DNA of 64,000 nucleotides, from assembly GCA_910575275.1 (NCBI GenBank), contig CAJTEE010000012.1, forward strand, positions 29,182-93,181, in the 5' to 3' direction. This DNA is from Lachnospiraceae bacterium (GTDB lineage Bacteria; Bacillota; Clostridia; Lachnospirales; Lachnospiraceae). Under the pieces are notes generated by a model. That model ran no database searches. It saw only the letters and a list, made by a program, of their open reading frames with translations, and was not told the origin of the DNA. This document shows, piece after piece, positions 54,569 through 62,461 of this stretch; position 1 is the first letter of the stretch, and each line of letters begins with the position of its first letter. The position numbers and the translations under genes are program-made.

Positions 54569-55279
54569 TTATGCTATTTCTTCTTTCAATTCTTTCTTGT
54601 ATTTGTAGTATGTTCCTTTTGATGTGTTATGCAAATATTCCCTCAATATCTTAGCATCGGAATATTTACCGTCAAAATCCTTTGATAAATCCCTTATAGT
54701 TTGCTTTATATGATCTGCTTTATCTGTCTTTATATTGCAACTTCCCTCTGGCCTGTCCTGCCTCTTACTTGAAGTAGCCTTACCCTCTGTCACTCGTTTA
54801 ATAAGAAACTGTCTCTCATGCTCTGCCTGTTCAAACGCAAGCCGGATATTGTCTTTCAAGTTCTCCTGCTCAAACTCTGCCACAAGTTCCAGTATTCCGT
54901 TTATGAGATTATCCATTTTCTTATTACTGGATGATACTTTCTCTATATGCTTTTGTGTCCGGCGTTTATATTCGTCTGTATCTATATGCCGCTCTTTCAG
55001 AAACACAAGGGAAATACCCTTGCTCAAAAGTTCCATATACAGAGAAAAGCCTTCATCAGCATTTCTTGACATTCTACTGACTTCATCAAATATTATTGTA
55101 TCTCCCGGCTTTACCTTATTCAGCAGTTTTTTAAACTCTGCCCTGTTATCTATGTCTTTGCCAGATTGCTTTTCGGATATTATGATTGCATCCCCATTGA
55201 ATCCTATAATATTGTTTATCTGCCTTTCTACTTTCTGTTGGATTGTAGAAACTCTTACATAACCGTATATTTTACACAT
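54569..55279 (-). CDS. Serine recombinase/resolvase
   Basis: A 236-residue small serine recombinase. IYGYVRVSTIQQKVERQ carries the nucleophile S11 and R9, and PGDTIIFDEVSRMSRN is the family's SRxxR-type active-site block. It is followed by the long E helix and a C-terminal helix-turn-helix region. It belongs to the resolvase type of plasmids and conjugative elements and marks the start of the low-GC mobile-element remnant (about 54,570-60,350). Confidence 0.9.
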   Translation of the reverse strand: MCKIYGYVRVSTIQQKVERQINNIIGFNGDAIIISEKQSGKDIDNRAEFKKLLNKVKPGDTIIFDEVSRMSRNADEGFSLYMELLSKGISLVFLKERHIDTDEYKRRTQKHIEKVSSSNKKMDNLINGILELVAEFEQENLKDNIRLAFEQAEHERQFLIKRVTEGKATSSKRQDRPEGSCNIKTDKADHIKQTIRDLSKDFDGKYSDAKILREYLHNTSKGTYYKYKKELKEEIA

Positions 55280-55577
55280 AAGCCGTTCCCTCTCATTCCC
55301 TAAAACAGTTCAAAAATAATTATAAATAAATTTATACTAAAATTATACTTGTTGTTGCTGTTATTGTCATATAGAAAATGGTATATTTTAATCTATAATT
55401 TTTTTAGACTATTCAAAAAGAAAAATAGGAAAATAATACTTGTAGGGGAATCTGGGAATTGTCATAAAAGAAAGAATATGATAGAATATCAAAGAGGAAC
55501 AATCGTGTTGCAAGGTGGTAACCTCCCAAAACTTCATGCCCGGTTTGCCGGAGTACATAAGAAGGGAGGTGGCGCAA

Positions 55578-55694
55578 ATGACAGCTTTTGAAATCATTTC
55601 GATTTTCATAGGTATATTAGCTATGCTGATTGCCTTTGGTAGTTTTGTTATAGCGTTGCTTGCCTTTCTCGATAAGAGGAACAAGCGAAAATAA
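55578..55694 (+). CDS. Holin-like small membrane toxin (Hol-Tox type)
   Basis: A 38-residue peptide, MTAFEIISIFIGILAMLIAF plus a second hydrophobic stretch and a basic KRNKRK tail. Short single-helix peptides with this opening and a strong GGGAGGTGG-type leader are the putative holin-like toxins of type I systems. It is followed by an inverted repeat, AAGCCTACC...GGTAGGCTT (55695-55735). An antisense RNA would be expected over the 3' end. It lies 300 bases from the resolvase. Confidence 0.65.
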   Translation: MTAFEIISIFIGILAMLIAFGSFVIALLAFLDKRNKRK

Positions 55695-55833
55695 ATAAGC
55701 CTACCTTGTATCTTGGCGGAACAGGTAGGCTTATCGTCTAATCTTGTGAGGTCAACCACTTTGTGGGCGGTTGTTTCCTCTTTTGTATCTATAATATAGC
55801 ATAATCCCCGGATAAATTCAAGAAAAAATTCCG

Positions 55834-56184
55834 TTAATGCAAACCGTTAGGAAAATAATAGACTGTTGCCCTCTGTGGTTCTACAGGCTTGAAATACTCG
55901 TCCAGGTTTTCTCCGGCTTCTATCAATTCTTGCCGACATTGCTCTATCCGCTGTAAAAGTTCTTCCCGGCTTTCACCGGTTATCGCCATCACATCATCTA
56001 AAGAAAAATACTCATACTCATTAAATGCAGATGCAAGGCTCATTCTCAAACCGCTGTAGATAGCTTCTAATGGCAAATCATAGTTTTGTATGCCATCATC
56101 TGTAATCGGCTCTAATTCTGCTCTGGTAACGCCATATTTGCCATAATTCGCAAGCAAATTGTTTATAAGTGTGTCCTTTTCCAT
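55834..56184 (-). CDS. Hypothetical mobile-element protein
   Basis: A 116-residue acidic, soluble protein with no family I recognise. A predicted helical segment, MAITGESREELLQRIEQCRQELIEAGENL, ends before a short C-terminal strand. It is 22 bases downstream of the gene at 56207-56680 on the same strand, so they are probably co-transcribed. It is likely an accessory gene of an integrative element. Confidence 0.6.
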   Translation of the reverse strand: MEKDTLINNLLANYGKYGVTRAELEPITDDGIQNYDLPLEAIYSGLRMSLASAFNEYEYFSLDDVMAITGESREELLQRIEQCRQELIEAGENLDEYFKPVEPQRATVYYFPNGLH

Positions 56185-56206
56185 AATGATCTACCTCGTT
56201 TTCTCT

Positions 56207-56680
56207 TTATCGTCCAAACAGAGCCATATTTTCAGCTATCGCCTTATGCCTTGCTATTGTGTCTGGAATTGCTAAAATTTCACTACGCTTTTTGTGTTCT
56301 TCCTCCAGCCGTTTAATATCTCGTGTTTTCGACGAATTTTTACGTCCAAAACCTGCTCCCATCTGTTCAACATAATAAGCATATCTTTCAGGATTGTTTC
56401 GCCTGAATTTGAAAAGCATATTATTTTCCCCATATCTTAACGCTTTTATAAAATCCTCATAACTTGCAATCTTCTTTTCACCCATTGTGTTTACCTCGCT
56501 GTTTGTGCGTTCAGGCTCTTTTATTCGTCCAGAACAAATTCCACAATAAAAATCCCATAACTTACTTGAATCTTCTTCTCCTATCTCCGCAAGCCGTTTT
56601 TCCCTTTCAGGAGTATTTGGAAGTGTGGAATACACATAATTATATATTTTTACCATGCGTTCATACTCTGCTTGATTCAT
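56207..56680 (-). CDS. Hypothetical mobile-element protein
   Basis: A 157-residue charged protein rich in helices (KTRDIKRLEEEHKKRSEIL near the C-terminus) with no recognised domain. ATG 56680 follows a GAGAGA stretch. It is co-directional with 55834-56184. Confidence 0.6.
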   Translation of the reverse strand: MNQAEYERMVKIYNYVYSTLPNTPEREKRLAEIGEEDSSKLWDFYCGICSGRIKEPERTNSEVNTMGEKKIASYEDFIKALRYGENNMLFKFRRNNPERYAYYVEQMGAGFGRKNSSKTRDIKRLEEEHKKRSEILAIPDTIARHKAIAENMALFGR

Positions 56681-56831
56681 ATAAATTTCTCTCTCCTATC
56701 TAAAACTATACGGTTTATTTTTGAATGTGTTTTCAGTTAATCGCCTATTGTGTAGCCTTGTCTGCTCGTCCTGCTCCCGGTGGTATCTCTCCCAGTACTG
56801 CTGGTATATTATCGGCACGGCTCCGGTATAC

Positions 56832-56957
56832 ATGAAAGCCCCGACCTATGGCTTCGCGGTAAGCAATTACATCATTGACAAGAACGGAACCCTTATCGGA
56901 GAAAACAACAAAGCATTGGTGGAAGCGCTTGCAGAGCAGGGCTTCACCGCCGCATAA
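56832..56957 (+). pseudogene. C-terminal fragment of a lost gene
   Basis: An ATG-led frame of 41 residues, MKAPTYGFAVSNYIIDKNG then GENNKALVEALAEQGFTAA, ends at TAA and is directly followed by the hairpin terminator at 56970-56993. It has GC-rich codon use like 57112-58372 and no upstream ribosome binding site. It is probably the tail of a truncated element gene. Confidence 0.45.
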
Positions 56958-56969
56958 GAAATCAACACC

Positions 56970-57105
56970 AGCCCCGCTTCGGCGGGGCTTTTTGCGTCCC
57001 CAGCCATAGAAAAAAGATATGTTTTAAGCATTTTAGAGCTTGCTTTTTCAACCGTGGTGTGTAAGCTGTCACTCACAGAAAACAAAACATATCTTTAAGG
57101 AGGCC
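56970..57105 (+). promoter_or_regulatory. Terminator plus structured leader, copy A
   Basis: The terminator hairpin AGCCCCGC-TTCG-GCGGGGCT with TTTTT is followed by a leader closed by a 13-bp stem. Its arms are AAAGATATGTTTT (57013-57025) and AAAACATATCTTT (57084-57096). The loop contains AGAGCTTGC...GTGGTGTGTAAGCTGTCACTC. The closing stem abuts the AAGGAGG of the next gene. The same arrangement recurs at 57623-57753. Confidence 0.7.
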
Positions 57106-57111
57106 CACACA

Positions 57112-57615
57112 ATGGCAGACTATTCTATTGAAATACAGCGCAACAATGTAACCCTCGCACAATTTCTCCGGTATGTCCGGCAGCAATGCGAAAAGAAAGG
57201 CATCTATATGGAGATCGACCGGGAGGAATTTGAGAACCCATAGCGCCCCGAAGCTTACAGCTATACCGTAATCGACGGCTAGAAAAAATGCCATTCCGCC
57301 GAATACCGGACAGTGACAAATTTCCGGCGCAAGATAGCCAGCTATCAGACCGCACAGGGCTTTACAAGATACTACTATACAGACGAGTTAAAGGAATACA
57401 AGGAAACCAAGCTGTGCCGCTATGACTGGACGGAGGATGGAACCGACGCGCCATGCCGGGCGGAAACCTGCAGAACCTTCGCCTATGACTTCCAGACCTA
57501 TATCCTGAACCATGACGGCTCCATGTATAATGAAATCTGCGAGTTTACCTTTGACGATGAGAAAACAGGCCACGGGTATTATTATCAGGCAAACCGCGAC
57601 AGCGAGAATGAATAG
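57112..57615 (+). pseudogene. Hypothetical element gene interrupted by two TAG codons
   Basis: A single frame from ATG 57112 (AAGGAGG upstream) to TAG 57615 encodes about 165 residues (ADYSIEIQRNNVTLAQFLRYV ... SMYNEICEFTFDDEKTGHGYYYQ). It is broken only by TAG at 57241-57243 and 57280-57282. Both sit where tryptophan would fit (ENP-x-RPEAYSY, VIDG-x-KKC), consistent with two TGG-to-TAG changes. No known domain is recognised. It is preceded by leader copy A. Confidence 0.65.
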
Positions 57616-57622
57616 GGAAAGC

Positions 57623-57753
57623 GGCCCCGCCCCGGCGGGGCTTTTGCGTCCCCGGCCATAAAAAAGATATATTTTAAGACCTTTAGAGCTTGCTTTTCCA
57701 CCCGTGGTGTGTAAGCTGTCACTCACAGAAATAAAACATATCTTTGAGGAGGA
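57623..57753 (+). promoter_or_regulatory. Terminator plus structured leader, copy B
   Basis: A second copy of the 56970-57105 arrangement. The GGCCCCGC-CCCG-GCGGGGC terminator with TTTT leads into a leader closed by AAAGATATATTTT (57663-57675) and AAAACATATCTTT (57733-57745), then GAGGAGG and the SprT-like gene. The internal GTGGTGTGTAAGCTGTCACTCACAGAA is identical to copy A. Confidence 0.7.
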
Positions 57754-57760
57754 CGCGACT

Positions 57761-58372
57761 ATGCTGCAAATATCTGAAATTGTAAAGAAAACCGAGGAAA
57801 TGTTCGACCTGTTTAACGAGCATTTCTATGATAATGAATTAACCCGCCCGGCCATCACCGTATCCCCGGATGGCGGGCGCGGCGCATACGGCTGGTGCAG
57901 TATCAATGAAATCTGGAACGCCAGCGGCGAGAAGTACCGGGAGATCAACCTTTGCGCCGAATACCTTGACCGGCCCATCTTCGAGCTGGCGGCCACCCTC
58001 TTACATGAAATGGCCCATCTTTACAATCTGGTGCATGATATTCAGGACGTAAGCAACAACGGCTATTATCACAACATGAAATTTAAGACCACCGCCGAGG
58101 CTCACGGTCTGCATATTGAAAAGCACCAGAAATATGGCTGGACGGTAACGACGCTGGCCCCGGAGGCGGAGGCATGGATCAGAGAAACCATAGGCGAGGC
58201 CGGTATCAATGCCAGCCGCCTGCAGGAAATGGGAACAACCAAAGGCGGGAGCAAGAAATCCAAGAACCGCAGTATCAAATATGTCTGCCCCTGCTGCGGC
58301 ACCATTATCCGGGCAACGCGCGAGGTCAATGTAATCTGTGGGGATTGCGGAGAACCTTTCGAGCGGGCATAA
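57761..58372 (+). CDS. SprT-like zinc metalloprotease domain protein
   Basis: A 203-residue protein with ATLLHEMAHLYN (H82-E83-xx-H86), the HExxH zinc site of SprT/Spartan-like proteins. A downstream H..H (YYHNMKF) and a C-terminal zinc ribbon follow (VCPCCG ... ICGDCG). Such proteins occur on integrative elements and may process DNA-protein crosslinks. ATG 57761 follows GAGGAGG; the in-frame ATG at 57704 lies inside leader copy B. A hairpin (GCGGA...TCCGC) follows the stop, and 58409-58642 shows only a doubtful frame. Confidence 0.85.
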   Translation: MLQISEIVKKTEEMFDLFNEHFYDNELTRPAITVSPDGGRGAYGWCSINEIWNASGEKYREINLCAEYLDRPIFELAATLLHEMAHLYNLVHDIQDVSNNGYYHNMKFKTTAEAHGLHIEKHQKYGWTVTTLAPEAEAWIRETIGEAGINASRLQEMGTTKGGSKKSKNRSIKYVCPCCGTIIRATREVNVICGDCGEPFERA

Positions 58373-58805
58373 AAACAAAAGGCGGAGGCCGTAAAGGTTT
58401 CCGCTAAATTGTTCTTATACTTTTTAACGGGAAACTTTTCAGCTTCTGCCTATTTGAAAAGGTGTTCAAATTCAAAGCTCATAATGCCAGCCGCCAAACA
58501 ATTAAAGAGAAATCCCGGTTTTATTCTTATTACGGTGAACCTTCTCAAACAAGAGAAATCCCCGAAAGCGCCTGAAATAGCTGCATTTCCGGTGATAGAT
58601 ACGAAAACAGCCCTTCAAATTCAGAGGCTATTTTTCTATTAAAGTTTGTTCCTTGATATGATGCAGATTGATTGTAGCAATTAAAAAGGCTCTACAGTAC
58701 CGCAAATACCATAGAGCCGCTACCCAGTAATAAGCTACCACGCAAATTAAAGGGAATATGTTTATTGTAGCATACTTCCCAACCAAAAGAAAGGAAGATT
58801 TTACG

Positions 58806-59405
58806 ATGAAGAAGATTAAGAACTTGACCGCCGCCGAAGCAAAGGAAGCCTTTACCAAATGGGAAGTAAAGCATCCCCGGCATGATGATTTTGATTTTAA
58901 TTCCGCACAGATCGGAAATTACAAAGAACTTTTCAGACTGGCAGACAGAGAAAGCATTATTGATTTGATTTATGACCTTTTCAATTATGGCTTTATGGCA
59001 GGGTACAAGCAGGCAGAAGCCGAACGGAAAACAAAGATTGATAAACGTGTAAAAGGCGATATGCATCGCCGCCTTTTGGAACTTGTTTATTATTTGCCTT
59101 TTGGGTACAAAGCAGAGTATTTTTATTGCATGATGTCCTATTTGCTGCCGGAAGATTGCTTTTATCTTATGCCAAACAGAATAACAAAACCTATGCTTGA
59201 AATCCGGGCAGAACGTGAGGACAGAAAAGCAAAAGAAACAGAGCCGAAGCCGGAACAGACCGCAGAAGAAAAGCAAGCCAGAGAATACCGCTGCAATATC
59301 GCAAGAATGGTATACGATATTGAAAGCCTTGATACTATCGAAAGCATATACAGCTTTATCATGGGTATGTTGTCAGTAAAGAAAGGTGGTGCCGCTGATG
59401 AATAG
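58806..59405 (+). CDS. Hypothetical mobile-element protein
   Basis: A 199-residue charged protein: KKIKNLTAAEAKEAFTKWEVKHP, a central GFMAGYKQAEAER and a C-terminal YDIESLDTIESIYSFIMGML. The family is unknown to me. ATG 58806 follows AAAGGAAG. The stop overlaps the next small gene by 8 bp, so they are translationally coupled. Confidence 0.65.
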   Translation: MKKIKNLTAAEAKEAFTKWEVKHPRHDDFDFNSAQIGNYKELFRLADRESIIDLIYDLFNYGFMAGYKQAEAERKTKIDKRVKGDMHRRLLELVYYLPFGYKAEYFYCMMSYLLPEDCFYLMPNRITKPMLEIRAEREDRKAKETEPKPEQTAEEKQAREYRCNIARMVYDIESLDTIESIYSFIMGMLSVKKGGAADE

Positions 59406-59565
59406 AAACGACATAACAAAAGCAATAGCCGAAGATTTATTGAATAATGATGCACTGGACGAACATAATTTCTCTTATGATACTGCTGCCCTTCTTGAAT
59501 ATGTTCAGAATATCATTTTAGAACATTTAAAGGATTATTCCTTGCTGTCTGGCACAATCTTCTAA
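59398..59565 (+). CDS. Small hypothetical protein
   Basis: A 55-residue acidic peptide, MNRNDITKAIAEDLLNND followed by a helical FSYDTAALLEYVQNIILEHL. It starts at ATG 59398 inside the end of the preceding gene with GAAAGGTGG upstream. The coupling supports reality; function is unknown. Confidence 0.6.
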   Translation: MNRNDITKAIAEDLLNNDALDEHNFSYDTAALLEYVQNIILEHLKDYSLLSGTIF

Positions 59566-59654
59566 ATATAAGGAATAACCGTTACATAAAACCGTATCAA
59601 AGGGTGTCTGCAAAGTGCAGATGCCCTCTGTTCGAGAAAAGAGGGAGCCAAACA

Positions 59655-60347
59655 ATGAAGATAAAAGAAAACATAATATCTGCAATCAATAATTGCTCTG
59701 ACACATCCATTCTAAATCAGATTTATAATGACACGCTTAAACGTAATGACAATTTGCAGAAATCCTACAATGACTGGACAAACCAACAAACTGGCGAAGT
59801 TTTCGATTTACATATGCGCTCAATGATGTACGAGGATTTATTTGATGATATGTGCATGGCCAAATCTTCCATAATGGGAAAATATTTAGATACTCCACAG
59901 GGAAGTCTTAAAGAGGATACCTATTATTTGAGCATTGACGCACACTATTATAAATTTATAGTCACAGAAACAACTGCAAATGGCGAAACAGATATTTTTG
60001 AGCGAACAATAAAAATCAATTCCCAGTTTGTGGATGATCAGAACATAATATTACATGAAATGATACACGCACATGAACATATCTTATCATTAGTAAATCC
60101 ATTACTAAAAGAAACGCTAATAGTCGAACTCTACAAACATCTTTTTCCAAAATTCAAAGACCTTGACTGCATTATTTATAATCATGCCAATATTTCACAC
60201 AATTCTGACTTGGCAGAATTAGGCGGCTATCATGGGTTGCTGTTTATGCTCAAAAGCCTTGACTTAGATTTTAGATGTAGAAATGAGCCATTTACCATAT
60301 TTGGATATGACTACAATCGCACTTTTGCAGAATTGAATTTGATATAG
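59655..60347 (+). CDS. Hypothetical protein with HExxH motif
   Basis: A 230-residue protein. NIILHEMIHAHEH (H134-E135-xx-H138) is a zinc-metalloprotease-like site with E141-H142 after it, and a DLAELGGYHG region may supply the third ligand. No broader family is recognised. ATG 59655 has GAGGGAG upstream; the frame opens at 59604. It is the last gene of the low-GC element remnant. Confidence 0.65.
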   Translation: MKIKENIISAINNCSDTSILNQIYNDTLKRNDNLQKSYNDWTNQQTGEVFDLHMRSMMYEDLFDDMCMAKSSIMGKYLDTPQGSLKEDTYYLSIDAHYYKFIVTETTANGETDIFERTIKINSQFVDDQNIILHEMIHAHEHILSLVNPLLKETLIVELYKHLFPKFKDLDCIIYNHANISHNSDLAELGGYHGLLFMLKSLDLDFRCRNEPFTIFGYDYNRTFAELNLI

Positions 60348-60446
60348 TGTCAAGACCGCTATCCTTCTACTTTGGGTAACGGTTTTTCTTATACTTTATA
60401 TTTGTGTGCTACCTGTGTGTTACTTGTGTGCTACATGGCAAAATAA

Positions 60447-60486
60447 AGGGCTTCCGCTGACAACTCACATCAGCGGAAACCCTTGA
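60447..60486 (-). terminator. Terminator of the GGGtGRT gene
   Basis: A 15-bp stem (AAGGGTTTCCGCTGA with TCAGCGGAAGCCCTT) is followed by TATTTT on the minus strand, just after the 60501 stop. Confidence 0.88.
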
Positions 60487-60500
60487 AAATACACTATTTC

Positions 60501-61511
60501 TTAGAACTTTCCGGCTTTAGCTGCTTCCTCAATGCTCACGGCCACCGCCACGGTCATTCCGACCATCGGATTGTTTCCCGCGCCGATTAAGCCCATCATC
60601 TCGACATGCGCCGGGACAGAGGAGGAACCTGCAAACTGCGCATCCGAGTGCATACGGCCCAGGGTATCGGTCATGCCATAGGAAGCCGGGCCTGCCGCCA
60701 TGTTATCCGGATGGAGCGTACGGCCGGTGCCACCGCCGGACGCGACGGAGAAATACTTCTTGCCCTTCTCCTGGCATTCCTTCTTATACGTGCCTGCCAC
60801 GGGATGCTGGAAACGAGTCGGGTTTGTGGAGTTGCCGGTGATGGAGACGTCCACGCCTTCCTTCCACATGATCGCAACGCCCTCACGCACGTCGTTCGCG
60901 CCGTAGCAGTTTACCTTCGCACGCAGGCCCTCGGAGTAGGACTTTCTCCAAAGCTCCTTAACCTCGCCGGTATAATAATCCATCTCCGTCTCCACGTAGG
61001 TGAAGCCGTTGATCCTGGAAATAATCTGTGCCGCATCCTTTCCAAGACCGTTTAAGATTACGCGTAACGGTTTCTGACGGACCTTATTGGCCTTCTCCGC
61101 GATGCCGATCGCTCCCTCTGCGGCCGCAAAGGACTCATGCCCTGCCAGGAAGCAGAAGCACTCGGTGCTCTCCTCTAAGAGCATCTTTCCAAGATTTCCG
61201 TGTCCGAGGCCCACCTTTCTCTGGTCGGCCACGGAGCCTGGAATACAAAACGCCTGCAGGCCCTCACCAATCGCGGCGGCGGCGTCCGCGGCGCGGCGGC
61301 AGCCCTTCTTGATCGCGATGGCCGCGCCTACCGTATAGGCCCACTTTGCATTCTCAAAGCAGATGGGCTGGATCCCCTCTACCATCTTATATACGTCAAG
61401 CCCTGCATCCTTTGTGATCTTCTCGGCCTCCTCGATGGAAGCGATGCCGTAGCTTTCTAAGGTCTCGTTGATCTGTTTGATACGTCTCTCATATGATTCA
61501 AATAATGCCAT
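60501..61511 (-). CDS. GGGtGRT protein (unknown function)
   Basis: A 336-residue protein named for its motif, ASGGGTGRTLHPDNMAAGP, with PASYGMTDTLGRMHSDAQFAGSSSVPAHVEMMGLIGAGNNPMVG following. The family is conserved in anaerobic Clostridia and archaea beside a NifU-like scaffold gene. No activity is established to my knowledge. It is cytoplasmic, with two visible conserved cysteines in ECFCFLAGH. It lies 50 bp downstream of the NifU-like gene and has a clear terminator. Confidence 0.88.
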   Translation of the reverse strand: MALFESYERRIKQINETLESYGIASIEEAEKITKDAGLDVYKMVEGIQPICFENAKWAYTVGAAIAIKKGCRRAADAAAAIGEGLQAFCIPGSVADQRKVGLGHGNLGKMLLEESTECFCFLAGHESFAAAEGAIGIAEKANKVRQKPLRVILNGLGKDAAQIISRINGFTYVETEMDYYTGEVKELWRKSYSEGLRAKVNCYGANDVREGVAIMWKEGVDVSITGNSTNPTRFQHPVAGTYKKECQEKGKKYFSVASGGGTGRTLHPDNMAAGPASYGMTDTLGRMHSDAQFAGSSSVPAHVEMMGLIGAGNNPMVGMTVAVAVSIEEAAKAGKF

Positions 61512-61561
61512 GATTCCAATACTCCTCCTTGTCGCCTGGTTCTATGTAACAACCCGATCCC

Positions 61562-62254
61562 TTATTCCTGTCTCGGATCAATGATCTTCACTGCGTCTGC
61601 AACGCGGCCGTACTGGCCTTTTGCCTTCTCATAGGCTGTGTTTGCATCATCGCCTTTCTTGATGAAATCCGTCATCTTTCCAAGGTTCACAAACTGATAG
61701 CCGATGATTTGGTCGTCCGCGTCGAGCGCGATACCGGTTACATAGCCCTCGGCCATTTCCAGATAGCGCGGGCCCTTCTTCAAGGTGCCGTACATGGTGC
61801 CGACCTGCGAACGAAGGCCCTTGCCGAGATCCTCAAGTCCTGCGCCGATCGCCAGTCCATCCTCGGAGAACGCGCTCTGGGAACGTCCGTATACGATCTG
61901 TAAAAACAGCTCCCTCATAGCCGTATTGATGGCGTCACAGACAAGGTCGGTGTTTAATGCCTCCATTACCGTCCGGCCCGGGAGGATCTCCGCCGCCATA
62001 GCCGCGGAATGCGTCATGCCGGAGCAGCCGATTGTTTCCACGAGAGCCTCCTGGATAATGCCCTCCTTCACGTTTAAGGTCAGCTTACATGCGCCCTGCT
62101 GCGGTGCACACCAGCCGATTCCGTGTGTCAGGCCGGAAATATCCTTGACCTCTTTGGCCTTTACCCATTTGGCCTCCTCCGGGATGGGGGCAGCGCCGTG
62201 CCCTACGCCCTGGGCTACCGTACACATCTTTTCGACTTCATGTGAATAAATCAT
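61562..62254 (-). CDS. NifU-like iron-sulfur scaffold partner of GGGtGRT
   Basis: A 230-residue protein with the IscU/NifU N-terminal pattern: HGIGWCAPQQGACK and VETIGCSGMTHSAAMAAEIL carry cysteines like the scaffold cluster ligands, followed by LVCDAINTAMRELFLQ. The C-terminal part (YVTGIALDADDQIIGYQFVNLGKM) is specific to this subfamily. It is co-transcribed with the GGGtGRT gene and presumably supplies its iron-sulfur cluster (inference). Confidence 0.85.
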   Translation of the reverse strand: MIYSHEVEKMCTVAQGVGHGAAPIPEEAKWVKAKEVKDISGLTHGIGWCAPQQGACKLTLNVKEGIIQEALVETIGCSGMTHSAAMAAEILPGRTVMEALNTDLVCDAINTAMRELFLQIVYGRSQSAFSEDGLAIGAGLEDLGKGLRSQVGTMYGTLKKGPRYLEMAEGYVTGIALDADDQIIGYQFVNLGKMTDFIKKGDDANTAYEKAKGQYGRVADAVKIIDPRQE

Positions 62255-62461
62255 GATAAAACTCCTTTCCTGTTCGTCAGCCTACCTTCTTCATATTGTT
62301 AAAAAAATCACAGCAGGCTTTTCTTCATTTTCTCACAAAATTTTCCATTCGTCCATAGTTTTTCCGAAAAAAATTCAAAAAATATCTGCCGTTCGGTATC
62401 GTCCGCCCCGTTCACAGCGGCATGTAAAAATCCATACCAAACCGCCTGCTCCTGCCGCAAA

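Noticed and set aside
54569..55279. Serine resolvase as the enzyme that flips the glycan promoters
   Set aside because: The inversion sites have tyrosine-recombinase-like 12-8-12 symmetry, and this protein belongs to a mobile-element remnant 30 kb away. No Hin-type 26-bp sites are seen.
57241..57282. TAG reassignment (genetic recoding) in the mobile element
   Set aside because: The same gene and neighbours such as 58806-59405 end in TAG, and nothing else suggests suppression. Two point mutations are simpler.
58409..58642. Small plus-strand protein after the SprT-like gene
   Set aside because: There is no ribosome binding site, the composition is not protein-like and it lies among hairpins.
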